From positions 62,001 to 126,000 of the forward strand of contig JAKTTT010000059.1 of NCBI GenBank assembly GCA_030581615.1: DNA of 64,000 bases, in the 5' to 3' direction. The translations under genes and the position numbers were made by a program. How positions within the stretch are numbered: position 1 is the first letter of the stretch; the number at the start of each line of letters is the position of its first letter. The DNA comes from Alloascoidea africana. Its lineage: Eukaryota; Ascomycota; Alloascoideomycetes; Alloascoideales; Alloascoideaceae. The notes beneath the pieces were generated by a model, which was given only the letters and a program-made list of their open reading frames with translations, made no database searches and was not told the origin of the DNA. Below are positions 11,801 through 22,305 of the stretch, piece by piece.

Positions 11801-14800
11801 TTGTAAGAAGGTTATAACATGTGGGCATGATTCCTGTTCTCGCCTCTCCAGCTCTTATTATTTAAAAAGGAAACGCCATTCCTAGCCAAAACTACACATG
11901 TGTGAATCTTTGAGGTCAAGGTCTGATCCTTAAGAAAACTCGAGATGAGCTGTCACAAATTGGCATGATTCAGTAGATGCCAATCATCAATCAAAATATT
12001 ATTCGGCGTTAAATTCCTTCCAAAAGGGAACAGATTTTCGAGTGTTAATGTTAACACCTTAGAAGATTGACTGACTCGTTTTGCTCACAAACCTTGATGT
12101 CCTCTTAAAATGCTACTTGGCTACTTTTTATACTACGCTTTCTCTGGCGGTTCAGTCATTGTCATCTTGTCGCTAACCTCTCTTTTCAATCCACACTGTG
12201 CGGATAACCCCAATCCCTCTCATTGGTAGTCCAAATCTGTAAGTCGTTCGGGCAATTATTATCCCGACAATGCATGATGTAAATAGAGAGTGAAGTTGCA
12301 TGATGACACAACCTGGTTCTGTGAATAGAGTAGTATGAATAGGTTCCAGTTGGCTCGTTTAATTGGAAATCAACGTGAGAGGTAAATCACTAGTTTATCA
12401 GGGCTCCTTAGGCACAGCAAAACCCCGCTCACAGGTAAGAATCGGAAGGTGGTGCAATTGGGTAAAGTTGAAGAAGTTTCCAACTGGGTAGAAGTGCCTT
12501 AATCGGTGGAAATGCCATGATTCTTCAGTCTGATTTAAAAAAAGAATGTATTTTATCTTGCCCGTTAAGGATCATTAAAACAAATGGTTGTACAAGAGAT
12601 GATCTAAATCAAGTTTGTCTTCCTTTGTCCCTGTGGCACAGACCTTTCGCTTACAGAAAAATCAAAGTATTACTTTACAGTCACTTTACCTCACGAGAAT
12701 TATATTGAATCTGTCAATTAATATCAAGTATCCTATAAATGAAGATTTTTAAAATTATTCAGATCATGTTCAAGGTTCTATATTTTTTGCCATATTGCGA
12801 CGTTAAAAGTTCTAGGTTTTATGATTGGGATCTCTTTTAACATCAGTTTTTTGAGTGTTTCATAATTTACATACTTTATGTACGAGTGAGCCATATCGCT
12901 GAATGGGCCAATAATTGCACATCCAGGATCACTACTATTTTGAACAACTACTTGTCAAATATCAACCGTGTCATGGGAAAATAACGAGGGCAAAAATCCT
13001 TATTGCTCTTTAAGAACTTCTCGATCTAAATTCTGGTATATTTCCACGTCTTTATGTGGTATTGAACAAACCGATTGGTCACCCTAAGGCACTACTATGG
13101 AAGTGTAGAGAAACAACGAGATATCGTTTCGATAACGCCCATGGTTTAAAACACATTTTCTTTCTTTATTTGGGAAATATTACTACTGGAGAAGCAAGTA
13201 CGAATACCCAATGATATCTTTAACTGTGTAACGGATACAAAGAATGGTATCCAATATTTATAACGTTTTACAGGACTTAATTTATAGGCATGGTTCATGG
13301 CAGAATACCTAGTTACTGGCGTTAATAAAACTGAAAATCCCAAATCAATGTATCCTGGAAGTCGAACATGCGTCCGTTATTCAAATGATCAATCGCTGAC
13401 CCATCTATTTTCTCAAACATTTAAAATTCAATCTGTTTCTAAATGAGCAGCGGCTGGATTTTACTGACAAAAGGCGTGTAAGGCCGTAATTCGATTACGA
13501 TCTCCAATGTTGGAGAAGGACGTATCTGAACCATCGGATCTCTTGATACGCAAAGATTTCCCCCAAACACCTGTTATCTGTTTGAATACCTTGACAGACA
13601 TATCAGAAGGCATCACACCAAACATTTTATAAAGATGCTATAAAGTCTCTTATTAATATACAAACAATTTTGCCTTTTAAGCTCTCAGAAGCAACAAACT
13701 TCAACAGACAAGCGAGAAAATCAGGCAAATCTAAATTGCCAAAAAGCTAACAATGAAAAACCGCCAAAATAGGATATCTAGTCAAGTCTACTTGATAAAA
13801 CAATTGATTATGGGAGTAAGAGTCAATCATATGGATCTCCAGTAGTTAATCGTTCTTATTACATGTGTATCTCGGTAGATACATGCCATCTTTACAAATC
13901 TTGGCAAAGCCAACCAAAAAAAAAAATAGTTGTTTGAACAATACCGAGCCGACATCGTCAAGTCGGAATTTGAAGAAACAACCACCCCTATAATTTGTTT
14001 TATTTTCTTCACCTAAAGACATGAAATATTACTATTCTTATCTTGTCTTCAATCGAATTAACATCAATCATAGGGTTCTTTTGTTTCTGGATTAATAAAC
14101 CATTGGACTGGGTTTTACTCAACGCCTTAATTCCTCTTCATTACAACCCTTTTTAGTAATCTTTTTGGAACCCCGATCGATGCCCAATTTCATTCTACTT
14201 TATAGGAATGAAAGTATAGTAAACTGTTTGTGAGCACATGATTATGATCTTGGCTTGAACAATATTGTGAAGAAAACGCATGTTTACATGACTATGCATC
14301 GAAGAAAAAACACAGCAACAAGAAAAGACAAAATAAAAATATGTTGAAAAGTATCAAGTTATAGATGTAACCAAGATCACGATAGTCATGGTGGAGTACA
14401 AAATCTCTGGGCGCCTAGGAATTGAACGTTATAGAGACTATGAATAGTGATGAAGAGAGGAATCCACACACACACAAACATCACCCATGTGCCTTTAACT
14501 CTTGTGAATAAGAAGTAGATAGGATATATCCTTGTTTTCGGAAAACGGAGTTGATTACTACTACTATACTATATATCTAATACTTACAAAATATCCATCT
14601 GATCTAGAGATGAATCTCAGAATGAATGGCTCAAATTCAATAGGATTGTTTTCTCTTTTTGTTTCCCATTAAAGTTCAACATTTGACGTTACCAATTTGT
14701 CACTTTACCAGATCGAAATGTGAGACAAGTGATGCCTATCACCAATAACAGGGTTTACCCAAGATCTGATAAAAGCCGTACCATTTTTTTTTTTTTTCAA

Positions 14801-14999
14801 ATGATGGGAAAGATTAACCCACTTTGGGATATAGCCTCTTTGCATTCATTATTATCATTAAAGGAACTGGAGACGGTAAATCCATATCCTTTCGGCATTT
14901 GGGGAAAGTTAGTAAATCAATAACAAAAACCGTTTTCTACTGAGTTGCCAAGCTTTTGACAACTTTTACATATTTGCCCTCTAATGAATAGGTTTCTTG
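8809..14999. other. 6-kb gene-free stretch
   Basis: No frame on either strand has a recognisable domain, and the longest open frames (about 80-92 codons, e.g. minus 9712-10081, minus 10804-11073) have unlikely composition. The only ordered element I noticed is a 20-bp perfect palindrome with two GATAAG cores at 10020-10039. There is no transposase, reverse transcriptase or tRNA signature. It may hold upstream regulatory DNA for the MFS gene, ncRNA, or decayed sequence. Confidence 0.5.
10020..10039. promoter_or_regulatory. perfect 20-bp palindrome with paired GATA sites
   Basis: ACAGATAAGCGCTTATCTGT equals its own reverse complement and presents two GATAAG cores in inverted orientation. GATAAG is the core bound by fungal GATA factors of the nitrogen/iron type. 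It lies about 1.3 kb upstream of the MFS transporter start with no other gene near, so function is inferred only. Confidence 0.35.
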
Positions 15000-15008
15000 T
15001 ATATATAA
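15000..15008 (+). promoter_or_regulatory. TATA box of the CFEM gene
   Basis: TATATATAA, 67 bp upstream of the ATG at 15075. Confidence 0.65.
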
Positions 15009-15074
15009 ACCTGTGAAAGTTCCCATTTTTTCCCCTACATCATTATATCTTTATTAATACACTTTTTTCCAATA

Positions 15075-15851
15075 ATGAAGTCTTCTACAATCGCTTTCTC
15101 CACAATTGCTTTTACAACTCAAGTTTTGGCAAATTTTGCAACCTATCCATCAGTCCCTAAAACCGCCTCCATAAATGGATTTGCGGATCCTATTTACTCA
15201 TTACTCCCATCATGTGCACAATCCTGTGTTGAGGAATCAACAGGCTCAACACCATGCCCTTATTGGGATACTGGGTGTTTATGTGTGATTACCACATTTG
15301 CAAGTGCAGTTGCCCAATGTTTTGTTGAAAATTGTGAGGGAAGTGAATTGGGGAGTGCTGTTTCTCTTGCAACTTCTCTGTGTAATGAAGTTGGAGCTGG
15401 AACTTGGGTTGTTCAGGCCTCGATTTTAAGTGAGATTGATGAAGAAATTGCAAATACAGCAGTGGCTACGCCTACTTTAGAGGAGGAATCTTCAACACCA
15501 GTGGAATCTTCTGAACCTGCAATTACTTCTTCCGCTGCAGTGAGCGTTTCAAGCAGCGTTCCCATTTCCGAAACCGATATCGAGACTGAGAGTGAAACTG
15601 AAGCCGAATCTTCATCCGTTCTCAGCAAGGATTCTACACTTGTTACTCCAAGCGTTACAGAAGCGGAATCATCTTCAGCACCAGCAGAATCCACAACAGG
15701 GGACGAGTCATCCACACCAGCAACATCCATCAACACAATTAGCACACCTACAAATTCATCAATTGCTACATATACAGGATTGGCAGGGACGGTTTATGCA
15801 AACGTTTTGGCACTTTATGGAGGTGCAGGACTAGTTGCAATGTTGTTGTAA
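15075..15851 (+). CDS. CFEM-domain GPI-anchored surface protein
   Basis: 258 residues. Residues 1-19 are a signal peptide. A CFEM domain covers about residues 35-110 and contains the eight cysteines in the expected order: C-x3-C in LPSCAQSC, then PC, the GCLC pair, QC, NC and a last LC. The aspartate of WDTGCLC sits where the axial haem ligand lies in Candida Rbt5/Pga7/Csa2 proteins. Residues ~125-235 are Ser/Thr/Glu-rich (wall spacer) and the C-terminus is a short hydrophobic GPI signal (GTVYANVLALYGGAGLVAMLL in part). By family, these proteins bind haem at the cell wall and relay it into the cell for iron, but some fungal CFEM proteins serve as structural wall proteins or effectors. Presence of the Asp favours haem binding. 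Confidence 0.88.
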   Translation: MKSSTIAFSTIAFTTQVLANFATYPSVPKTASINGFADPIYSLLPSCAQSCVEESTGSTPCPYWDTGCLCVITTFASAVAQCFVENCEGSELGSAVSLATSLCNEVGAGTWVVQASILSEIDEEIANTAVATPTLEEESSTPVESSEPAITSSAAVSVSSSVPISETDIETESETEAESSSVLSKDSTLVTPSVTEAESSSAPAESTTGDESSTPATSINTISTPTNSSIATYTGLAGTVYANVLALYGGAGLVAMLL

Positions 15852-16274
15852 TCAAAATGACCACCCCCTTTATTCATTCATTCATTCTTTTACTGTGATT
15901 CTTTGATCTGGGTTATGATGAATGCACCAAACCCATTACACGAAACTTTGTTTGACTTTTTCACAACCTGGATTGACATTTTGTAATTAATTCTGTTAAA
16001 ACCCATTTTCGTTAGTTTTTTTTTTTTTTTTGTTTCTTTTCACTTGCTTCTTATAGGAAATTCTTTATACTCTCACCCTCAATGAATCTGATTTCAGAAT
16101 TAAAAGGTATCACAGTGACTTCCAAAACTGCAGAGTCCATAGTTTTTCTCACAAATTTTGGAACAATCCACAACCACCACCACCACCACCACCACCTTCA
16201 TTTTTGTAGTTACACATTTACCAATTTCGAGGTTTGAAAAAGGTTTGCGAGTGTAGTTTAGAACATGGTTGGCT

Positions 16275-16906
16275 GGAATCATTAAGTCTCCAGGTGTTGT
16301 GTGCTGATTGAGAGGAAATAAGGACTTTATTTTGAGACTGGACTGATGTATCATTGTTTGCCGGTTAAAACACATTACATAAAATATTCATTTTCATTCA
16401 CTACCTTTTTTTCAGCAAATGATATCCTCTAGTATTTTTTAGAGTTATTTAGTCAAATATGTATTAATAACAAAACTGATTTTCTTTTTACTTGAAATGG
16501 TAAGCATAAGACCCACTCTCACATTGTTGAAGAATGAAGCCAATAATTGGTCTTCAAATAATGGCCAAACCTCAAGAGAGAAGAGAGACCTCTAAAATAG
16601 ATGTGTCACAGTAGACTATTTCTAAAACTAGATGGGGAATCAGTTTTGGAGATTTAACATCCGAAGGGGCCCCACTCACAAACATTACAGCTTTTGTTTG
16701 TGATAATATGATAACTAGTATGCCAAAAACTGAGGCTGTTTTTGAAAGCATACTTCAGCTATAGAAATTCCTGAAAACGATAAAAACATGGCATTTCATG
16801 TGGTGGTGTGTTTTAACCGGCAAACAATGATACATCAGTCCAGTCTCAAAACAAAGTTCTTATTTCCTCTCAATCCGCACACAACACCTGGAGACTTAAT
16901 GATTCC
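16275..16906. repeat. inverted repeat, 100-bp arms, 432-bp spacer
   Basis: The left arm 16275-16374 is the reverse complement of the right arm 16807-16906 with only about four mismatches by eye. The outer ends are GGAATCATT / AATGATTCC and the inner ends are AAAACACA / TGTGTTTT. The spacer shows no transposase. The layout fits a foldback- or MITE-like element or a recent inverted duplication. I do not see an unambiguous target-site duplication, though the immediate outside bases are also loosely inverted. Confidence 0.75.
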
Positions 16907-17198
16907 ACCAATGTCAGGAGGGGATTACATGTTTACAACAAAAGCACAGCAGAGTTATCAAAGATTGGGGATAGGGATGAAAGAGCGGATCTCTAATGAT
17001 CGTGTGGAATTAGAGAAGGAGCTAGCTGAGACTTGCAGAAGGGTTGACGGAACCAGTCATTTGCTCCTAGTTCGCGATCATTCAAAATCGAAAAAGTGGC
17101 AGTTTTATTCAGGAACAAGAAGGAGGGCCATCAGTGTCAATGTATGTGTCATTGACAATTCCCCCCAAAAAGTGAAGTGGATCATTCACGATAAATAA
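16788..17198 (+). CDS. hypothetical protein, uncertain
   Basis: An ATG-started frame of 136 codons overlapping the right arm of the inverted repeat. The first ~40 residues are repeat-derived and recur on the opposite strand at 16100-16375. The rest is a charged segment (e.g. MKERISNDRVELEKELAETC, then RDHSKSKKWQFYSGTRRRA) with no family I recognise. It may be a chance frame or the remains of a gene captured next to the repeat. Confidence 0.25.
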   Translation: MAFHVVVCFNRQTMIHQSSLKTKFLFPLNPHTTPGDLMIPPMSGGDYMFTTKAQQSYQRLGIGMKERISNDRVELEKELAETCRRVDGTSHLLLVRDHSKSKKWQFYSGTRRRAISVNVCVIDNSPQKVKWIIHDK

Positions 17199-18137
17199 TC
17201 AATAAAATAAATTAAAGATTTCTGCATAATTTTTTGAGATTATGGATGATGTCACTAGGAAATGGATCAAAAAATGCGAATTTTGGGGATATTGGATGAG
17301 ATGAGATGAGATGCCGTTAATCTAATTAACGCGGAGAGCAAGGGGATACTTTTAGGAGGAGGATTTATTGTAAAATTTGTTCAGTTTTACACATGAAATT
17401 GAGTTCATTTTTGCAAGAGATGTACAGATTTCCACTTTGCCAAATGGCAAGGATAAATAGATAGTTTTAAAATCTGGGGAAATGGAAATGGAAATGATAA
17501 TGAGAACGTCACTCTGAATAAGAAAAGTCTCAAACCCCGGATCTTCTCCATCTGGAGAAAACACAGAACAGAATCTCAATCTTACACGCCTTGTTGAGAA
17601 GGAACGCCTCGGATGCAAATGGCATGTTCAAGGTTTGAGTCGAAGCGCAGGGGAGGTCAGGTCAGGTCAGGCCAGATCTTTCTGTCTGAGCTGACGCCTC
17701 GGGCCACGCAGACAGTGACAGTAATCCAATTGGGATAACCACAGTGTTGATGATGCCACAATCAATCGCAATCACAATCACAATCACAATCAGAGATAGA
17801 GGAAAGATATCCGAAACGTGATGGCTGGTTACCCCACAGAATCCGCCTAATGACACTTTTTCAAAAATCTCTCGGATGCTAAACAAGGCGGATTACGTAG
17901 GTGAAAGCCATCCAAAAAAGAAATTAATATTGATTATTTTTTGTCATTCCAGCATGTGCTTTTCCTTTTCCTTTTCCAATTATTGTTGTGGAGAAAAATC
18001 AAAGAAAGATAAAAACCAAAAACCAAAAACTAAAACATGCTCATATTTTCCCAGATATGCATTATTTTCAATTCGTGTGCTAAAACTTTTATTGCAAAAA
18101 CAAAAACAAAAACAAAAACGTTGTGTTTGTGTGTGTA

Positions 18138-19871
18138 TCAAGATAATTCATCCAAAGCTTCATCAATTGTCAAACATTTCCAAAAATCTCCTTTCCCTTT
18201 TAAATTTACAACCATCCAAATTTTTTCCAAAAATTTGATATCAAACATGTACAAATTTAAATTTGTATCCAGTAGCCAACGTTCTGTATAACCCCAATAG
18301 CCTTCACCTTTATCATTTTCTCTTTCAATTTGAATTTGATGTAAAACATTTGCTTTTAAATCGAACAAAAAATAGACAACTGTTGATTCATCATAATTTG
18401 ATGTCGAATAATATTGAGATACCTGTTGTTCGGTTGTTATAAATAGGTATCTCTCATCGGGGGTAAATCTCATTTCGAGAGGTTCTGAAGGGAGATGACA
18501 GAGACAAGTCCATAAACAATTGTTGGTATCTTTTGTGGAGGAAGATGCTTTTATAGATTCAAATAGTGTTAGGCCTTGTGGGATATAGGATGATGATGGT
18601 AATGGATTTTTACTACTTGTTGATAGGTATTTTGATTGATCGAGATTTGCCAAAACTTGATGAATCGACATGAACAAGATTTGTTTAACACCAGACATGA
18701 ACAAATGGGTTGTTGTTGCATGGAGTAACACTCTTGTACAAGGAGCAGTACAATTTTGAGATTGGACCAGTCGAAGTTGACCCAATTCTTGACCTGATTC
18801 GGTTAAAAGACATAGTAAATGTAAGAGGAAAGAATTTGTGGTATAGTCGTATTCGGAATATAGGATGAATATGTAATGGGATTGTACCAAAAAAGTGTTG
18901 ATTTTGCCATCGTTTGGCAGGTTGATTTTCGTTTCCCATTGCTGGTGGCGTTTACCGCCAGCACCAGTGCTAGCACCAGTGCGACAGGAGGATGTTGTGG
19001 TTGCACGGACTATCCAGGACCTGTCACCGGGACTGGATAGCGGCTGGAAAACGCTGTACTCGACCCCTGCAAAAGTCAGAGTCTTGAACAGGATTCCGGA
19101 GGAGCCGCCGTATCCCGCATGCACGTTGTCGAAGAAGAAGGAGGAGGCAAATCCCGGAGATGAGGATGAGGATGCAGATGCAGATGCCGATGAGGCTGAG
19201 GACGAGAACGAGGACGAGAACGAACTGGAGCTGGAGCTGGAGTTTGAACTGGAACTGGACGAGATGGAGGAGGCTGCGCTGAGTCGGCGGTGGTCTCTGG
19301 GGATGCTGAGCAGCTGGGTCCGCAGGTCCAGGTTGAGCTCCGAGAAGACGGGCCAGGAGCCCGGGTCCGGGCCCAGCGCCACGGACACGCCCGTGGCCAG
19401 GTCCCCGTGCGAGACGGCGGCGCCAGCACGGCGGAACGCGTGGGGCGAGTACAGCGGGCGAACGTCGTCCGCGGGCAGCCTGTTGCGGAGCACCGTGAAT
19501 GGACCACTACCACTACCACTACCACTGGTGGTGCTAGCACCACCAGTGCCAGGATAACCAAAGCGGTGGACGTGGACGGCCGGGGCCGGACGGGGGCAGT
19601 TTGCGTAGGTCTGGCAGTAGCGCAGCGCGGCCTCCCGCCACGAGCTCTCGTGGGCCAGCCGGCGCAGAAACGGGAACTTTGGCAGCACGACGTGGGCGGC
19701 CAGAAACGAGTCGTCCAGATAGCACTGGGCCCACAGCTGCGAGCACGACGCCGCCAGCCGGACAAACGTCCGGTACGACACCTCGTCCACGATCCGCAGC
19801 AGCAGCTCCGGCGGCAGCGCCAGCAGCAGGCTGTCGCTCTCCTTCACGTTCACGTTCACGCTCACGTTCAT
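18138..19871 (-). CDS. F-box protein
   Basis: 577 residues from the ATG at 19869-19871. The frame runs open further upstream, but that part is Gly/Arg-rich shadow sequence over the shared promoter and the start of SAC1. An F-box lies at residues ~15-55: LLALPPELLLRIVDEVSYR, then TFVRLAASCSQLWAQCYLDD, the LPxEL...I...L...D pattern that binds Skp1. A poly-Ser/Ala stretch follows near residues 205-245. The C-terminal half contains repeated strand-like segments (e.g. NTFLVQSHYIFILYSEYDY, RYLFITTEQQVSQYYS) that could form a beta-propeller-like substrate domain, but no clear WD or Kelch repeats are visible. Likely an SCF ubiquitin-ligase adaptor with unknown target. Its 5' half is very GC-rich and its 3' half AT-rich. 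It is divergent to SAC1 with 267 bp between the starts. Confidence 0.75.
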   Translation of the reverse strand: MNVSVNVNVKESDSLLLALPPELLLRIVDEVSYRTFVRLAASCSQLWAQCYLDDSFLAAHVVLPKFPFLRRLAHESSWREAALRYCQTYANCPRPAPAVHVHRFGYPGTGGASTTSGSGSGSGPFTVLRNRLPADDVRPLYSPHAFRRAGAAVSHGDLATGVSVALGPDPGSWPVFSELNLDLRTQLLSIPRDHRRLSAASSISSSSSSNSSSSSSSFSSSFSSSASSASASASSSSSPGFASSFFFDNVHAGYGGSSGILFKTLTFAGVEYSVFQPLSSPGDRSWIVRATTTSSCRTGASTGAGGKRHQQWETKINLPNDGKINTFLVQSHYIFILYSEYDYTTNSFLLHLLCLLTESGQELGQLRLVQSQNCTAPCTRVLLHATTTHLFMSGVKQILFMSIHQVLANLDQSKYLSTSSKNPLPSSSYIPQGLTLFESIKASSSTKDTNNCLWTCLCHLPSEPLEMRFTPDERYLFITTEQQVSQYYSTSNYDESTVVYFLFDLKANVLHQIQIERENDKGEGYWGYTERWLLDTNLNLYMFDIKFLEKIWMVVNLKGKGDFWKCLTIDEALDELS

Positions 19872-20450
19872 CTGGGCTCTTTGTTTCACCGGGGCGCGGG
19901 GCCGCTTTATATCCCCCGCATCGCTCCCTCCCCACACCCGCCGTCGTCCCGGCGGCCCCCTGCAGACACCCCCAGCTGCAGCTGCAGCGGCACGCAGCGG
20001 CACGCAGCGGCACCGTGCATCCCCCCATCCACTCGGGCCGTTTCCCCTCGAGTCTGGCCACTCCGGCCACTCCGGCCACCCCTCCAAGGCTCCACCGCTC
20101 CGGCTCCACCGCTCTGAGCTCTCCACAGCACCGCCAGAATGGACTCGCCGCTGCGGTTCGCGCGCACCGGCCACGCCCTCACCTTCCAGTTCTCGTCCTC
20201 GTCCTCGTCCTCGGGCCCGCTGCTCGAGGTCTCCACCGCCTCCGTGCGCTGTGTCCCGGCTGCCGCTGGCTCCACCGCTGGCTCCACCACGGGCTCCACC
20301 ACGGGCCGTCCCGTCGCCGCCGTCCTGGGCACCATCGCCCTCCACCGAGCAAAGTACCTGCTGCTCGTGTCCCGAGCATGCCACGTCGGCTCCATCCAGG
20401 GCCATCTCGTGCTAAGAGCAGCAGAGTACTCCATCGTCCCGCTGCCGGGA
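19300..20450. other. GC-rich island over a divergent promoter
   Basis: The 5' parts of the F-box gene and SAC1 and the 267-bp gap between them are strikingly GC- and CG-dinucleotide-rich, while the distal halves of both genes return to the AT-rich local norm. The gap (19872-20138) holds CAGCTGCAGCTGCAGCGGC-type short repeats and GGCACGCAGC direct repeats near 19990-20010. Nothing in the proteins demands this composition. Confidence 0.7.
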
Positions 20451-22145
20451 TCCCAGGATCACGACCTCGACCCGGAAGAGTCCTCATACCTGAACCTGCT
20501 GAGACGGCACCTTGACGACGCGGCCCTCTACTTTAGCTACACCCTGGACCTCACCTCCTGCTGCCAGAGACAACACCACCAAAAGCAAAAACACCTCGCA
20601 CTATGGGAACAAGCAGACCCACGATTCTTCTGGAACAGCTTCCTCTGTAAAGACCTCATTGAAGCCGCTCGTTCAGACCCGCAGATCTCTTCCTTCATCG
20701 TCCCCGTCATTTACGGCTACGTGGGCATTGAACAACTCTTGTTAAATGGCCACCACATCACATTTGCCCTTATATCCCGTAGAAGCAAATTCAGAGCAGG
20801 AACACGCTATTTCCGTCGTGGTATCGACTCCACAGGAAACGTGGCAAATTACAACGAAACTGAACAAATCCTCTGTATAAACCCTTCCACCATTTACAGC
20901 TTTGTTCAAACCCGTGGTAGTGTCCCCGTTTTTTGGGCTGAAATCAACAACCTCAAATACAAACCTGATCTACGTGTTCATTACCCAAACAACCATCCCA
21001 CCCTAATAGCTGCTGCAAATTGTCATTTCCAAGAACAGATTCAACTATATGGTAAAAATTATTTGGTGAATCTTGTCAATGATAAGGGTCATGAAGCTCC
21101 TGTTAAACTCGCATATGAATCTTTAATCCGAGATCCAAATCTACAAGAAAAATCTTTACTAGATTATATCTATTTCAACTTTCATAACGAATGTCGGAAT
21201 CTAAAATGGGATCGTGTCAACAATCTGATCCTTCGTTTACAACAATTAGGACTTGATTTACAAAACGAATTTTTTTGTTCATCATCTGCATCATCATCTG
21301 CTGGTTCTTCTGAACTGTTAAAACAACAAAAAAGTGTCGTTAGAACAAATTGTATGGATTGTCTTGATCGTACAAACGTTGTACAAAGTGCAATTGCAAG
21401 AATCGTTCTTAGAAATCAATTACAAACCGCTGGACTTTTGGATTCCTCCACAACCGGTTGTTTCCCTCAAAATCTTGACAAGATATTTCGTTCGATTTGG
21501 GCAGATAATGCAGATTTCCTAAGTTTGGCTTATTCAGGAACAGGCGCTTTGAAAACAGATTATACAAGAACAGGATCGAGAAATTGGCATGGAATGCTCC
21601 GTGATTTATACAATTCAATTTCTCGATATTTGAAAAATAATTTTACCGATGGTCCAAAACAAGATTCTTTTGATCTTGTATTGGGAAATTATTCCCTGCC
21701 TCCATCCCATCCAAACCTTAGATTGCTAAAAGATGAACGTCCAATGATTATCAAAATGGCTCCTATTGCTGCGATTTTAAGTGCTTTAGCATTGTTTATA
21801 ACAATATCATTGTTGCCAAACTCAAATGATACTGTTAATACTACTGTTGTTGATTCCTCAAGTTCAGGTTCAAGTTCAAATTCAAATTCAAATTCAAAAA
21901 TTTGGAAATGGTTTGTGGAATCAAAAACAGGTTGTATTGTTTTTTGTACCGGTTGTTTGGTTGCAAATTTATTCTATATTGCGAAAAATGGTATTTATTA
22001 TGTTGCATGGCCAAGACTTTGTGAATTGGATTATTTGAGTTTGTTGTCCACCACCAAAAATAGTCCAAGTGGTACAACAAGTACTGCTGGTACTAAGAAA
22101 AGAAGAAAGAGCTTTTTCGCTTATGATCAGGAAAAACTAGAATAA
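20139..22145 (+). CDS. phosphoinositide phosphatase Sac1
   Basis: 668 residues, close to yeast Sac1 (623). The N-terminal Sac domain includes the segment DPRFFWNSFLCKDLIEA and TRYFRRGIDSTGNVANYNETEQ, which is diagnostic of Sac1 orthologues. The catalytic CX5R(T) loop is RTNCMDCLDRTNVVQ with Cys405 and Arg411. After about residue 530 come two hydrophobic helices (MAPIAAILSALALFITISLL and GCIVFCTGCLVANLFYIA), the C-terminal hairpin that anchors Sac1 in ER/Golgi membranes. It dephosphorylates PI4P and related monophosphoinositides. Low-complexity Ser and Asn-Ser segments are inserted at ~390-400 and between the two helices (SSSSGSSSNSNSNSNS). The start chosen is the first ATG after the GC-rich promoter shared with the F-box gene. 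Confidence 0.93.
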   Translation: MDSPLRFARTGHALTFQFSSSSSSSGPLLEVSTASVRCVPAAAGSTAGSTTGSTTGRPVAAVLGTIALHRAKYLLLVSRACHVGSIQGHLVLRAAEYSIVPLPGSQDHDLDPEESSYLNLLRRHLDDAALYFSYTLDLTSCCQRQHHQKQKHLALWEQADPRFFWNSFLCKDLIEAARSDPQISSFIVPVIYGYVGIEQLLLNGHHITFALISRRSKFRAGTRYFRRGIDSTGNVANYNETEQILCINPSTIYSFVQTRGSVPVFWAEINNLKYKPDLRVHYPNNHPTLIAAANCHFQEQIQLYGKNYLVNLVNDKGHEAPVKLAYESLIRDPNLQEKSLLDYIYFNFHNECRNLKWDRVNNLILRLQQLGLDLQNEFFCSSSASSSAGSSELLKQQKSVVRTNCMDCLDRTNVVQSAIARIVLRNQLQTAGLLDSSTTGCFPQNLDKIFRSIWADNADFLSLAYSGTGALKTDYTRTGSRNWHGMLRDLYNSISRYLKNNFTDGPKQDSFDLVLGNYSLPPSHPNLRLLKDERPMIIKMAPIAAILSALALFITISLLPNSNDTVNTTVVDSSSSGSSSNSNSNSKIWKWFVESKTGCIVFCTGCLVANLFYIAKNGIYYVAWPRLCELDYLSLLSTTKNSPSGTTSTAGTKKRRKSFFAYDQEKLE

Positions 22146-22305
22146 TGAGATCTGAATAAACAACATGCATTATACATTTTAATGATAGAAACTTAAATAT
22201 CCAAAAATTTTGGTTTTAGTATTAAAGAAGAAAAAAAAAGAGATTTTTGGAAATTTTTGTGTTGAATAGAATTTCTTTTTTCCATTTTGTAAATGATGAA
22301 ATCTT
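22146..22305. other. SAC1 3' flank
   Basis: Short AT-rich spacer holding the presumptive SAC1 terminator; no gene. Confidence 0.4.

Larger units (their letters stand above)
15852..18137. other. intergenic region with an inverted repeat and simple repeats
   Basis: Contains a 100-bp inverted repeat pair (16275-16374 and 16807-16906), an (ACC)n run at about 16170-16197, GGTCA tandem repeats near 17655-17672, an (AATCAC)n run near 17763-17790 and an (AAAAAC)n run near 18088-18118. One open frame of 136 codons starts beside the right arm (listed separately). Nothing else was recognised. Confidence 0.55.

Noticed and set aside
19872-20405. Upstream extension of the F-box frame (178 more codons) and long plus-strand frames over the F-box gene
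   Set aside because: They are Gly/Arg/Pro-rich readings of GC-rich DNA, overlap the start of SAC1 and show no domain. The conserved protein starts at 19871.
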